Assembly (NCBI RefSeq): GCF_023101765.2
Contig: NC_064228.1
Coordinates: forward strand, 3,028,501 to 3,092,500
Reading direction: 5' to 3'
DNA from: Spodoptera frugiperda
Taxonomy: Eukaryota > Arthropoda > Insecta > Lepidoptera > Noctuidae
Length of the DNA stretch: 64,000 nucleotides
Program-made: the position numbers and the translations under genes
Notes under the pieces: generated by a model
Seen by the model: only the letters and a program-made list of their open reading frames with translations
Databases searched by the model: none
Told to the model about the DNA's origin: nothing
Shown: positions 52,847 to 63,917 of the stretch, in pieces
How positions within the stretch are numbered: the first letter of the stretch is position 1
Layout of the letters: the number at the start of each line of letters is the position of its first letter

Positions 52847-53277
52847 CACTGAAAAAAGTTTTTTAAGGACCTGACAATGCTACAAAATAAATATAGAATT
52901 GATGTACATTTTAACATGTACATACAGTGTAAATCCTAAATATTGAGTTTGGCATCTCCGACGGAGATCCGTCAATTATAACCGATATTTGAATAACAGC
53001 ATTGCATACCAAATATCCTGACTGGCTATACAGCACGGAACCCTAAACGCGGTACTAAATTAGTTAGACAAGATTTATCGATGGGTTTGTATACAGACCG
53101 CTCTGCTTATGTACTGCAAACTTTATGTACTGAACGCTTGCAGAATTTTTACAACGGTAGGAAAACGTTTGAGCTTTGAGATTAGTGTTCTTTGAAAATA
53201 CATTATTATTAATAAATCATAGGTTTGTTGTATTCATTATACTTAAAAACAATATATACAGTTGTAAATCCTAGGTA
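52847..53277. other. No gene seen
   Basis: AT-rich, unassigned. Confidence 0.35.
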
Positions 53278-53447
53278 ATCCGCAGTTTCGCATCAATCTG
53301 CCCTACTCGGCCCCATATGTAGTGTTCTGATGGCTCGTTGAAGTGCGCGCGGAACGCGACCATAGAAAGGTTCCGAATCCATGTGGAAATCACTTTCCGT
53401 ACGCACGCGTCTGGTTTTGGTCAGGCGGAGCTACCCTTGCTCGCCTA
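53278..53447 (-). mobile_element. Family L 3'-UTR middle part with a 40-bp insert
   Basis: atccgcagtttcgcatcaat, ctactcggccccatatgtag, gatggctcgttgaagtgcgc and ggcggagctacccttgctcg. Between gcggaacgcg and cgcacgcgtc sits a ~40-bp piece (agaaaggttccgaatccatg, tggaaatcactttccgta) that recurs at 53923-53962. Confidence 0.6.
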
Positions 53448-53657
53448 GTGTCAATGATATAATCCGTTAATGATCATTTGGCTAATAATCGATTAAAAGC
53501 AATAGCCATTAATAGCCAATTTTGGCTGATAACCCTGCTATTAATGTTATTTTACTGATTGCTTCATGGTTTTCAGGCTTAGGACTGTCAGATTAGACTT
53601 CATTTTCATCATCTTTCTTTATAGTAAATAAATGTGCAATTTAAAAGTAGGCTTGCA

Positions 53658-53885
53658 GTTGCAGGCCTACTCTTATTCAACGAAAAGCGAATTTCGTCCG
53701 CAACTTCGCAGATTTCGTACTACAATTCTATTTATTGCGAACTTTCCTAAAATGAACGAAATGAAAATAAATAATAGGTTTTGATATGAAATTAAAAATA
53801 AAACGTTATTTCAAGTAAGTCTATCAGTAAACCAATAAAAACTTTAAACGAAACTTCGGATTCGAGAACCGGAGTAGGCCCCCGT
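53658..53885 (-). repeat. MITE-N copy
   Basis: ggcctactcttattcaacga, then ttcgtactacaattctattt, and ends gaaccggagtaggcccccg. Confidence 0.75.
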
Positions 53886-54033
53886 TCATTAGTCACAGAT
53901 ATTTCATCGATTTTATGTTGGATAGAAAGGTTCCGAATCCATGTGGAAATCACTTTCCGTATCTATACTTGACGGTCTGTTTTCCAAATTCCAGTTGTGT
54001 GATATAACCTACGTTTGCGGGGATGAAACTTTT

Positions 54034-54720
54034 AAAGGGGGAAATCATCCAATGACTTCTCTCGCCTTAGGTGAGGCGAGAGGGAGTGACTCTTACTGAC
54101 AAAAAACCACCCCGTTCCTGTCTGCATTTCCAACCGGAGCTCCGGTAAACCCGCTAGGTAGTCCGCAACTCCGGATCAGGCATCACCCCTACTGGGTCCC
54201 AGCTGTGGTGGTCTGATGGCTCTTTGAGGCGCGCGCGGAACGTGATGCGCCGCACGCACGGGTCGGGTTCTGGTCGGGCGGCGAGCTACCCTTGCTCGCC
54301 GACGAAGGAGGAGACGGCATCCCAGTCCCCCTCGCTCCGCACCATGGTCTGAACCAATGCCGGACGCTTGAGGTCACCGTCACCGACCACATCCCTGAGG
54401 ACACGGCGGTGCTCAGCCCACGTAGGGCAAACCGCCACCGTATGCTCCACCGTGTCCTCCGGGCGGTCCTCACAGTGATGACACCCGGGCGTTTCCTCCC
54501 GCCCAATCAGAAACAGGAACCTACCGAAACTCCCATGTCCGGTAAGCACCTGCGTCAGGCGGTAGGTGAGGACGCCGTGGTGCCTCTCAAGCCACTCCTC
54601 AAAGAGGGGACTTATCGCTGCAATGACAGCGAGCCCAGCCCTCGGTTGCGACAGTCGTTGCTGCCATTCCGCCATGAGATCGCGCCGGAACCCGCACTAA
54701 TCTGGCGCGGCAGTTTTACG
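54034..54720 (-). mobile_element. R1-like LINE (family L) 3' part, coding end plus 3' UTR
   Basis: This 5'-truncated copy joins an ORF2 C-terminus (54286-54675) to the full family L 3' UTR (to ggggggaaatcatcc at 54036). It is the key that links the scattered short 3'-UTR copies to an R1-like element. The repeat D segment starts just beyond its 5' end. Confidence 0.8.
54286..54675 (-). CDS. R1-like ORF2 C-terminal fragment with CCHC finger
   Basis: 129 codons, 5'-truncated. AEWQQRLSQPRAGLAVIAAI leads into LTQVLTGHGSFGRFLFLIGR and a C-X2-C-X9-H-X4-C finger (CHHCEDRPEDTVEHTVAVC), then WAEHRRVLRDVVGDG and VRSEGDWDAVSSFVGEQG. In the R1 clade this region follows the reverse transcriptase. The last residues read into the 3' UTR start. 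It has no catalytic domain. The 196-codon frame on the opposite strand is its shadow. Confidence 0.8.
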   Translation of the reverse strand: MAEWQQRLSQPRAGLAVIAAISPLFEEWLERHHGVLTYRLTQVLTGHGSFGRFLFLIGREETPGCHHCEDRPEDTVEHTVAVCPTWAEHRRVLRDVVGDGDLKRPALVQTMVRSEGDWDAVSSFVGEQG

Positions 54721-54774
54721 TCGGCGAAGCAAGCCACGGCAGTAGTGTTAGCCTCCTCTCCGGAGATTGCGATA

Positions 54775-54850
54775 TGCTCAAACCTTCTCTTTGTTGGCAG
54801 AAGCCTTCGGTCAGCAGTTGGCAACTTACAGGGTTTTGATCGGAAGTGCG
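54775..54850 (+). repeat. Repeat D fragment
   Basis: gctcaaaccttctctttgtt, agaagccttcggtcagcagt, tggcaacttacaggg. Confidence 0.55.
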
Positions 54851-55382
54851 CATGCATGTTACCTACTATCGACTCAAAATAGCTAATAACTAACTTACTT
54901 AATGTACCTTACATTTTTACGTATCGGTTAAAATTATTTTATAGGTAAAATTAATTAATTAGGTACATATATGGTTAAATCACAAAGCGATGTGTCATTG
55001 ACAAAAAATATAATTACTATTGAGTAATTATATTTTTTATAGTATTGGATCTCTAAATTAACAAAACTGAATTTCCCGTGAATGTGAAAAATGTGTACCT
55101 ATTTATTTTATTATTAACACTTTTTCATATACAAATAGTGAAAATAAATAAAAAGAATAACAATATGTTGAATCACACTGCGTACACGCACACAATTTAT
55201 GTTTACACCCACAGATTTTACAATAAAACAAAAAAAGCATTTATTTTTCTAACTATACATTAATAGCAGGGTTATCATCCATTGGTAGGCTATTAATGGC
55301 TATTAATGGATTATAATCGATAATAACTCAAAGTAGCCGGCTATTTACCCAACACTATGCTCGCCATCCGCAGACGCCCTGA
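54851..55382. other. No gene; one perfect hairpin
   Basis: aaaaaatataattact / agtaattatatttttt with loop attg at 55003-55038 is a perfect 16-bp stem. tattaatggctattaatgga near 55293 is a short tandem repeat. Confidence 0.45.
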
Positions 55383-55475
55383 GCAAGCGTGGTTTAATAT
55401 GTGGTGAATGTTCAAACCTTCTCTGTGTGAGAGGAAGCCTTTGGTCACCAGTGGACACTTACAGGCTGTTGAGGT
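55383..55475 (+). repeat. Repeat D copy
   Basis: gcaagcgtggtttaatatgt, caaaccttctctgtgtgaga, ggtcaccagtggacacttac, aggctgttgaggtgatg. Confidence 0.6.
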
Positions 55476-55937
55476 GATGTAATACACACATAACACATAC
55501 ATATCTATAGTATACATCGATTAATAGCAAGTAATCATCCAAAGTACATTACTTTTGTGGCTTGACATTGGAACAGTAACGTATATCTCTTGACTAAAAT
55601 ATAATACGTTCCACATATTAGACGCTTAGAAATGGAGCATAGATATCACAACTAGACGTTAAATGACCTTGGAGCTCTCTCTATGAAGGTCTTCATAATC
55701 TTAGAAGTACGTTTTGAACGACTAGATTCATAAACACGCGCCATCTTTGTGTACACACAGCTGCTGATGTCTTAAACTCTTATTGGATTTTCCCTTATAA
55801 AATGCTCAGCATGAACCGTGTCTAAATTGGTACAAGGTTAATATTATTAATTCTAACCCTTCTTGTCTAGACAATAAGGTCGGGGAAATAAAGCTCTGCT
55901 AATTATGTATTCGTAGAGTGTGATGTATTTTAAATGT
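55476..55937. other. No gene seen
   Basis: AT-rich, unassigned. Confidence 0.35.
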
Positions 55938-56081
55938 AGAAGAGCCATGCTTCGACATGAATAGGCCGGCTCGACCAGAGTGATACCACGGCCTCATAGA
56001 AAACCGACGTGAAACAACGCTTGCGTAGTGTTTCGTTGGGTGAGTGAGGTTACCGAAGGGCCAATTACTCCCCTTCCCAAA
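55938..56081 (+). repeat. Family C head, joined to a Helitron end
   Basis: agagccatgcttcgacatga, ggccggctcgaccagagtga, acgtgaaacaacgcttgcgt; broken at ccccttcccaa where Helitron sequence begins. Confidence 0.65.
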
Positions 56082-56247
56082 CTTGATGAAATGTGAAAGT
56101 CTGTTTGTTTGGATGTTTGTCCGTCAATCATGCTGAAACTATTGAACGGGTTTTGATGAAGTTTGGAATACAGACAGGGTATGAGCTGACTTTGGTGATA
56201 GGATACGTTTCTTTCCAACGCAACGCGAAGCCGCTGGCAGAAGCTAG
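56082..56247 (+). mobile_element. Helitron 3' part with CTAG|T end
   Basis: tgtttgttggatg-type start, gtccgtcaatcatgctgaaa, gcgaagccgctggcagaagC then TAG|T (CTAG at 56244-56247). The 5' end is lost. Confidence 0.6.
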
Positions 56248-56574
56248 TGTTTAATAAAAACCATCAAATTTAAAATAAATAAAAAACAATTGCTTTGGAA
56301 AGGCACTTACACTTGTCTAAGCACCCTGGGTAGATAAACACATGGAGCTATACAAATCTAGTTTATCATGATCTCGCTTTGTATAATCTTTCCACGCATT
56401 CGACGGTCAGTTTATACTGGGCAGGTTATCTTAGCTTGATGTTTTCAACATGAATAATTTATTTCTACAAAAAAATACTTTAGGCGCCTAATTCTACGCA
56501 GTTACAGAATACTCAATACTACGAGGGAAAACAAAACTTAACTAAAATAACAAACAACATCGTTTCGACCTAAA

Positions 56575-57078
56575 GGTAAGCGTCCACAGACCCGCATCGT
56601 ATGCATCGGACGCATCGCACGCAACGGATTTTAGTTTGTCTTGTATAGAAACTCATACAACTGCGTCCACTAATCTGAAAAAATAAAAATTGATGAATTA
56701 TTTCTAGGAAGGACCATCGCCTTAAGGTAAGCGTCCACTAATCCGCATCGTACGGACCGCTCATGGGTAATGCGTACCAATGACGTTATGCGCAATGCCG
56801 ATGCCAAAACTCCGAGTGAAAGTGACATCGGCAATATGATAGCTAATACTCGCGTCGGCAACCCGAACACTGCCGATACTAGAATTGAAACTTAAAACGG
56901 GATATTTACCATGTTAATGACCATAATATGTCAGTTTAAAAACTGCCGATACCGTGGACGCAGTCTGAAAAATTAATCCGTTTGATGCGATCCGTCCGAT
57001 GCGTACGATGCGGGTCTGTGGACGCTTACCTTAAGACGACGGTCCTTCCCAGAAATAATTCATCAACTTTTCAGATTA
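56575..57078. repeat. Compound MITE with three copies of one terminal repeat
   Basis: ggtaagcgtccac occurs at 56575-56587 and 56727-56739, and inverted at 57018-57030; two of the three adjoin TTAA. A longer inverted pair extends outward from the last two (tgatgaattatttctaggaa / ttcccagaaataattcatca), so the outer arms reach 56670 and 57078. It includes a foldback arm relic at 56890. Confidence 0.65.
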
Positions 57079-57445
57079 TCTGTGGATATCGGAGCCGATT
57101 TTATCAAAACTTTTTATCCATGCCCCGGATACTTGTTTAATGTGTTTCGTAAGGCTAGTAATTGGTTTATGTACCTAATAGAATATTAAAGTCAAAACAA
57201 TTTGTATTAGGTACTTCTATTTGTGGAGATTTACTACTTTAATATAAGTTTGTAGATAGGTAAATCTTGTAGCAAGAATGGTTTTTACGAAATAATAGAT
57301 ATTCTTCAAAAAGACAGCTAAAGGTCTACAATGGATTCATGACAGCCAAAAATAGAATAGAATAGAATTGATTTATTTATTTGCAACATATTTATCTCTT
57401 CGAAAATTATTGCCCTTTATATTTTTTATTTTAAAATAAATTACT
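57079..57445. other. No gene seen
   Basis: AT-rich; agaatagaatagaattga at 57350 is a short tandem run. Confidence 0.35.
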
Positions 57446-57558
57446 CTTTCGCCTTTGGCGAGGCGAGAGGGACTGTCAGACTCTGACTGACTAAAAACCA
57501 CCTCATCCCTGCTTCTGCTTTTCGAGCCGGATCACCTATAACCCTCAGCTCCGGGTAA
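57446..57558 (-). mobile_element. R1-like LINE 3'-UTR copy (family L)
   Basis: tcgcctttggcgaggcgaga, gggactgtcagactctgact, ctgcttctgcttttcgagcc. Its 3' terminus is missing. Confidence 0.7.
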
Positions 57559-58127
57559 ATAATGCCCTTGACGCCAATATTTCTAAAATACAAAAATAAA
57601 ACGAAAAATTCATCACCAGAAAAAATACAAAAAAAATCTTTTTAACGAAAGAAATGGCCGAATAAACAAATAAATAATTCAAAAAGTGAGAGTGCGATTC
57701 ACAAGCTAAAATATTCAACAACCCTTCTGTACAAAATACGCATATTATCGCACGTCATACAAAAAATAACAGCCCTCTGAATATCTTCAAACAATTCCAT
57801 TATTTTTTAAAACCTTCGTGAATAAGATTTCGCAATTACCTACGGGATTTTGTTATCGTATTTATGGGGGACATAACATAACATTTTCACGTGTTATTAT
57901 TGCCAACTGGTGTATGTTACAATGGTGTATCTAATGTATGCTCGTTTTTCGCGTTTATTATAATAGTATCATATAAATGTTATCTAGTCACAAAGAGACG
58001 ATTTTACTCTCAGCATGAGAAATTTTTTAAATAGAAAATTCTAAAATAGCGTTGCTTCATTTTGATTGGGGAATATCGCGTTTTATGTTTTGATTACGTG
58101 AATTATAAACATCACGTCTCTAAGTAC
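57559..58127. other. No gene seen
   Basis: AT-rich, unassigned. Confidence 0.35.
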
Positions 58128-58347
58128 TCAGGCGTCACATAAAACCGACCTTTCGTTGTGTGAATGAGGTAACCCAATTACCGCCCTTCCCAATCTTTCC
58201 AATCCTCGATTCCCCAACAAAAATTCTAACCCCCAAAAGGCCGACAACTTGTAACGCCTCTGGTGTTTTGGCTGCCCATGGGTAGCGGCGATTGCTTACC
58301 ACGAGGTGATCCGTCTGCTCGTTTACTGGCTTATACCATAAAAAAAC
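58128..58347 (+). repeat. Family C copy
   Basis: cacataaaaccgacctttcg, attctaacccccaaaaggcc, aacgcctctggtgttttggc, gtgatccgtctgctcgttta, accataaaaaaaca. Confidence 0.75.
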
Positions 58348-58659
58348 ATGGTTATTTTGTATACCCACTCGGGAGAAACATTTTACAAAACAGTTATCTT
58401 CGTTTTACATCGACTTTATACTCTACAGAGTACACAATACATTCCTAGTTCATTAGTCTAATTACCATTTATTGAACAAACCATTCAGGCCGCTTATCTC
58501 TCTGCTATTTTCGGTATTTCCTTATTGCAAAGATTTTCAGCAGAATTTTTAATTGTACTCGTTATGAGTATTAATCTTATCCTTAATTCATTCGTCTTAA
58601 TCTGCAAAATTTGTTTGAACTAGACACTAAGTGAATTGCCGTCATTAATACCTTAATGT
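58348..58659. other. No gene seen
   Basis: AT-rich, unassigned. Confidence 0.35.
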
Positions 58660-58816
58660 CGTGGTGGCCCGAAGGTTTAAGACGCCTGCTTCTCAAGCAT
58701 GAAGTTGCGGTTTCGAAACCTACCAACGGCAAGTACTAATGTGACTTTTACCGAGCTATATGTACTTTCTAAGATTATTTAGACAAACGGTGAAGGAAAA
58801 CATTGTGAGGAAACCT
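58660..58816 (+). repeat. tRNA-like SINE of a fourth type
   Basis: gtcgtggtggcccgaaggtt (A-box side), gttgcggtttcgaaacctac (B-box variant), acggcaagtactaatgtgac, ctatatgtactttctaagat and acattgtgaggaaacctg. MITE-N begins right after it. Confidence 0.6.
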
Positions 58817-59063
58817 GTAAGGCTACTCCGGTTCTCGAATGCGAAGTTTCGTTTAATCTTCGGCCGTAGGTTTTATTGATTTACTAATAGAATTACTTGA
58901 AATAACGTTTTATTTTTAATTTCATATCAAAACCTATTTATTTGTCTTCATTTCATTCGTTCATTTTTGTTCACGAAACTTTGCAATAAATAGAATTGTA
59001 GTATGCAATCTGCGATGTTTTTTCGTTTGTTCGTTCGTTCGTTCGTTGAATTAGAGTGGTCTT
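58817..59063 (+). repeat. MITE-N copy with an expanded TTCG run
   Basis: ggctactccggttctcgaat, taggttttattgatttacta, and near the right end (ttcg)n at 59025-59046 before ttgaattagagtgg. Confidence 0.75.
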
Positions 59064-59095
59064 ATAATATTATCTCATTATAAGTTTGAAATCGC

Positions 59096-59195
59096 CAACC
59101 CGCATTAAGCAAGCGTGGTGATTAATGCTCAAACCTTCTCGTGCGAGAAGAGGCCTTTGGTCAGCAGTGGCCACTTATGTATAGGCTGTTGGTGT
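59096..59195 (+). repeat. Repeat D, clearest copy
   Basis: ccaacccgcattaagcaagc, gtggtgattaatgctcaaac, gaagaggcctttggtcagca, ctgttggtgtta. It resembles the 3' end of an RTE-like lepidopteran LINE; no coding part is present. Confidence 0.6.
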
Positions 59196-59711
59196 TACAC
59201 TAATTATCTATTCCCAACCATTGGGTTAAATGGGAAAAAATAATCTAGACGTTGGGAAAATTTAAGTCAACTAACCATTACCGTTTTAAAGTTTACATTA
59301 TGTCCGAAGCAGGCCAAGAGTCTAACCTCTAGACGTCATACTCTTTTCTTAAAGCCAAGGTATTCTTTTATTATTCCTTAGTTGTCAGAGACAGCGGTGT
59401 TTTTCCGAGACCCCTTTTGTTTTATGTGCGCCTAGTACTCTAATTATTCAAGCTCCGTGACAGTTCTTAGCAAAGTTATGCTTAGTAGTACTTAGACTTG
59501 ATTATTTCTTTTTTGTTATGTATGTACATACATTTAGGTAAGTAGTAAAGGGCTGAAAGGGCTGAAAGTACTTATGTAATCTTTTTGTTTAGTATAGTCT
59601 TTACTTAAAGTCTTTGTTCACATTAATATTATAAAAAATGTTATTTGCCAATCACGCTGAAACTACATTTCGATTTTTAATGAAATATGGTATTTTTTTT
59701 AAACGGTGTGT
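59196..59711. other. No gene seen
   Basis: AT-rich, unassigned. Confidence 0.35.
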
Positions 59712-59860
59712 GACACTAAGTTTTTCTTCTATGTCATGAGTGCTTTTACAAATATACAAGTTCACATACACAACACACCCAGACCCATGCCGTCGAATAT
59801 GAAGTGACTTGGATGATAGGATACTTTTTATCTCACGGGAACGCGGGCGAAGCCGCTGGT
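59712..59860. repeat. SINE-B fragment (-) fused to a Helitron fragment (+)
   Basis: 59712-59790: ttctatgtcatgagtgcttt, tacaagttcacatacaca, cccagaccc (SINE-B). 59800-59860: gaagtgacttggatgatagg, gcgggcgaagccgctggtag (Helitron 3' part, CTAG lost). Confidence 0.55.
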
Positions 59861-60748
59861 AGAAAGGAATGTTACATAATTTTATTATTCCAATAATTTT
59901 ATATCAATTTCTTGTTACTCGTAGACCGTATAAATAATGAACAACAGACATTTTGTTCGTCTTCTATTTTTAAGTCCTAATTAGAGAGCTCACACGTTCC
60001 CAGCGTGGGGGTACAATTTACACTACGCTTCACTTTGATCTTTAGCAAAAGACTTACAATTTCCTTTACAGTTATATGTGTATTAAATCATTATTACTTT
60101 CTAACCTTTTCTCGCGACGTGGCCCACGATTCCATATGAATTTAGTCAATATTCTTCTAAAAACGCATTAAAATCGGTTCAGCAAAACACGAGATAGAAA
60201 GACAGAAAAACAGTTTATTTGCACCGTTATAAAATATTGCAATATTGCTAGCAAAACAAGAAAATAATATAAAAAGTGAATAAATATGCTTATTTATTCA
60301 CTTTTTATATTATTTTCGATGTAGTACGATGCAGATAATCACGCACAAACATACAGGTCAAATTGAGAACCTAATTTTATTGAAGTCGTTTGAATAAATA
60401 AATAAGCAGTACGATCCAGATAATCGCACACAAACATACATATATACAGGTCAAAGCGAGAACCTATTTTTTTTTAAGTCGGTTAAAAATCAGAAAACAT
60501 AATAAATTACATCATGAAAAAAAACAAAAACAGACAAAATCCAACACAGAAAAACATCAAAAGCATATATTTTTCTACTTGATTAGCTGTGCACACAGAG
60601 AATCTAATATATTTCCTATGACACTATCATTTTTCCACACGGTTTAACTTTCGGATAGACAACGAAATAGGTAATAAGCTATTTTTACGCTAACTTAATT
60701 ACGCGCTCCTCCATAACTAGTTTATCATAGTCTCACAATGTATGAAGT
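59861..60748. other. No gene; hairpin and a repeat
   Basis: 60325-60490 carries two copies of the acgatgcagataatc / caaacatacaggtca, gagaacc..ttgaagtcg unit, also at 22.75 kb. The hairpin is listed separately. Confidence 0.4.
60260..60317. repeat. Perfect 27-bp hairpin
   Basis: Arms gaaaataatataaaaagtga.. (60260-60286) and its exact reverse complement (60291-60317), loop tgct. Confidence 0.85.
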
Positions 60749-60929
60749 TTTTTTATGATATAAGCCGGTAAACGAGCAGACGGATCACCTGATGATAAAC
60801 AATCGCCGCCGCCCATGAACACCCGAAACACCAGAGGTGTTACAAGTGCGTTGCCGGCCTTTTGGGAGTTAGGAATTTAAAGGTTGTTGGGGAATCGGGG
60901 TTTGGGAAGATTGGGAAGGGGGGTAATTA
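60749..60929 (-). repeat. Family C 3' part
   Basis: gatataagccggtaaacgag, cagacggatcacctgatgat, ccgaaacaccagaggtgtta, aagattgggaaggggggtaa; the head is absent. Confidence 0.75.
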
Positions 60930-61020
60930 GATGTTTTGTACACATTCAACAGTCAGCTTATACTGGTTCTACATAGTTTTATATGTAGCCGTATATACAA
61001 AGATATGATAACAACGGAAG

Positions 61021-61170
61021 GCTTAGTACAAATTTGTTTTACAATTAACGAGATCGTAACAAGACCACGTTCGTCGCTCTGATTGGTCCGCTCCAATGAA
61101 CCAACCAATTAGAGCGCCGAACGTGGTCGCGTCTCGATCAAAACAAATATAACAAACTCGTACTAAAGCC
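61021..61170. repeat. Small inverted-repeat element (MITE)
   Basis: gcttagtacaaatttgtttt..accacgttcgtcgctctgat is mirrored by attagagcgccgaacgtggt..aacaaactcgtactaaagc, leaving only ~20 bp between. An end fragment lies at 43690. Confidence 0.7.
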
Positions 61171-61292
61171 GCGGATTACTACAACTTAACTAGCACTTAA
61201 CTAGGTGACACATGCTATTAAATTCTCATTGTACTTTGTAATATCGAATGATATTATGTTTTTTCCTTGAAATTGGGATCATATTTACTACC

Positions 61293-61587
61293 TTTTTTAT
61301 GGTATAAGCTGGTAAACGAGCAGACGGATCAACTGATGGTAAGCAATCGATGCCGCCCATGGACACTTGAAATACCAGAGGAGCTACAAATGCGTCGCCG
61401 GCTTTTTAGGGTTATAAATTTAAGGCATGTTTGGAAATTAGGGATTGGAAAGATTAAAAAGGTGGTAATTGGGCCTCTGGTAACCTCACTCATACAACGC
61501 AAGCGTTGTTTCACGTCGGTTTTCTGTGAGGCCATGGTATCACTCCGGTCAAGCCGGCCCATTCGTGCCGAAGCATGGCTCTCCCAC
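61293..61587 (-). repeat. Family C, full copy
   Basis: tatggtataagctggtaaac, acttgaaataccagaggagc, cactcatacaacgcaagcgt, ggtatcactccggtcaagcc, gtgccgaagcatggctctcc. Confidence 0.8.
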
Positions 61588-62962
61588 ATTTCAAAATATT
61601 AGTCTTTGAAAACGCACAGAAGTCTACCGGTTTTCTTTACACAAAAATCTTAAAACTTCGCAAGTACAGAAATGTTTTCGAAATTAAAGCTATGCAATGT
61701 TAAAATCACTGGAGAATTATAATTAGGCAATGTTTTCCCGTTATTTTAGGAAAATTCCCAAACTTTTCCATTCATTAATAAGGAAACGAGGTACTTTGAT
61801 TAAGTATTTACACGTTCTTTTGAAAAAAAAAAGTTTTTAATAAAAATATTGGCCCGAGAAAACGACGGGAATAAATTAAAAAAGTAAATTAAAGCGAAGA
61901 AAAACATGGACAGGCAACAGCAGATCAACGTACTCTTTTCTGTCAATTTCCTTAATTAGATTTTGAACTTTAACTGTTTGGATATAAAGGCGAAAATCCA
62001 TTGATAGACGGGGTAGTTTGACCTGCTGGTCTATACAGTCGGGATTGGAGTTTGTGGATTAAATATTCAAATGGAATGTAATAATTAGCATATTGCTGTT
62101 TTTCACTTACATGGTAAGTGTGAAAGGGATAGCGTGTGCGGGCTGTCAAAGTGGTTGACATTTGTCGTATCAGATCTTTATGTTAGAATTTCTTTCTTTT
62201 TTCATTATGTTTTTTTGTTCTTTCACTTTATTTATAATCCTTTAGGTATACACTCAGTTAAAACTTTACATTATTTTTACAAAAGCTTCAACTTTCATCG
62301 TAAGCAAGTCCCGTTAAAATCGGTCTCGCCGTTACAGAGATTAGACGGAACAAACAGACAGACAGAAAAAATGTTAAATAAATATTTTGGTATATGTATC
62401 GAAATTAAAAAGCGGTTATAGATATATCAATATTACAATAAGAACCCCAATTTTATTTATTAGTCTAGAAATTGCTGTTAGTGAAAAGACCGCCTTTGTG
62501 TCCATATCTTTATTAAAGTTTCTTTTTAATAATGGTGTCCAATAAAAATTAATCTACCTATCTATCTAGTCTAGATTCTGAACGGCACTCAAACTAAGGA
62601 CACGTGGCGTAACTACCATTCAATACCACCTCTACAGCTTTTACGTAATTCCAGAACAACTGACAGTTAGGCCTCTTCATTAATAATTCTCCACGTCGTT
62701 CTGACTTAAGGCTTGTCCCAACTCTAGTCCTTAGTCACACAAACCCTAATACCAGGGTCCTATTTCCTAGAAACCGGTCAATTGCGAGCCGGACGCACGA
62801 AGTGGTCTGTACCAAACTGTCATTTATCCATTCGAGTAATAAACAACATTAATATTAGTTTTGTTCTGTGAGAGGGCTCCCTTTAAATGTTTATTTTATT
62901 TAGTTTTTTACTATTTGTTGTTAAAGCGCTCATAGATATACATTACATTATAAATATCAAAT
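61588..62962. other. No gene seen
   Basis: AT-rich, repeat-poor. The 95-codon frame at 62134-62421 is hydrophobic at its start (FFFHYVFLFFHFIYN) and low in complexity; probably a chance frame. Confidence 0.35.
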
Positions 62963-63050
62963 TTTACAACGCCTCTACTGGTCACATATGGAACTAAAAT
63001 TTGCCATACAAAAAAATTACGTCGTCGGTAGGGACTATCGACAAATACTA
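62963..63050 (+). repeat. Dispersed repeat, pair of 51241-51330
   Basis: acaacgcctctactggtcac, atatggaactaaaatttgcc, gactatcgacaaata. Confidence 0.5.
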
Positions 63051-63184
63051 TTGCTTCAAACTCATGGTAGAGGTACTGTCCTTAACTGTTTATTGAGCAA
63101 CCTGTTCACTCAAAACTTGGAGACATACAAGTTGTATTTTTCAGGAAATAGACTCTGACAATTTGTGTCCGTCTGTTACGGTTC

Positions 63185-63300
63185 ATGAGATGTCTGGTGA
63201 CAAGACAGGTTGCTTATAGGGAGGCGTACTCCATTCATCCATCATTGCTTACTACCATGCAAGAGAGTGGCTAAACGTCATCGTATTGAATAAAAGAAGG
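63185..63300 (+). mobile_element. CR1/Daphne-like LINE 3'-UTR relic
   Basis: gggaggcgtactccattcat, ccatcattgcttactaccat, gcaagagagtggctaaacgt, cattgaataaaa-like end. Strongly diverged from 20880-20936. Confidence 0.45.
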
Positions 63301-63825
63301 CAGAGAGATAGACAATTGGACAGCAGAGTCTTGGCAATAGGGTTCCTATTTTACCCTTTTGAGTACGGAACCCTTCGAAACCGTTGCCCCATTTCTCACA
63401 GGAGCTATATGGACGACAGATGCAAGTAATCGTTACTCAGAGGCTCTAAGTATATATAAATTATTATGAAAGGTCAAGGGACAGTTGGGGCGATAGCTTC
63501 ATTCGTTTATATAAGGATTTTTAATAAACTATGCCTACAAACATTTTTGGAATTTACTCCAAGGCGGTCTAAATAATCGATGGTCTCCGATATTTTAGCT
63601 GCCATTTTTGTCTGCGCAAAAACCTATAATGTCATTGGGAAATACGTAAAGGATATTTATCTATATGGCTTTATATTTTGTTTATAATTTAGGAAAGATA
63701 AAGGTAGAGAACAGCCTTAATGTTTGGCTTTGAAATATTTCTTTTTGACATTCCTCATTAACTAATGGAGGCTAAAGTCGTATTAAAGTTTATAATAGAT
63801 TCACTGTTATTAGTACTAGGTTTTA
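63301..63825. other. No gene seen
   Basis: Unassigned. Confidence 0.3.
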
Positions 63826-63917
63826 TTTTCTCCCACCTTGAGCAAGGCGAAAGATTCTTACTAACTAAAATCCACCCCATTCCTACTCCTGCTTTTCGAG
63901 CCGGAGCCCCGGTAACA
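63826..63917 (-). mobile_element. R1-like LINE 3'-UTR copy (family L), short
   Basis: tctcccaccttgagcaaggc, gattcttactaactaaaatc, cctactcctgcttttcgagc, ggagccccggtaaca. Confidence 0.65.

Noticed and set aside
54292..54882. 196-codon plus-strand frame
   Set aside because: It is antisense to the R1-like ORF2 C-terminus with a clear CCHC finger, so it is a shadow.
62134..62421. 95-codon frame with hydrophobic start as a secreted or membrane protein
   Set aside because: The hydrophobic run is phenylalanine-rich low-complexity translation of T-rich DNA, with no conserved feature.
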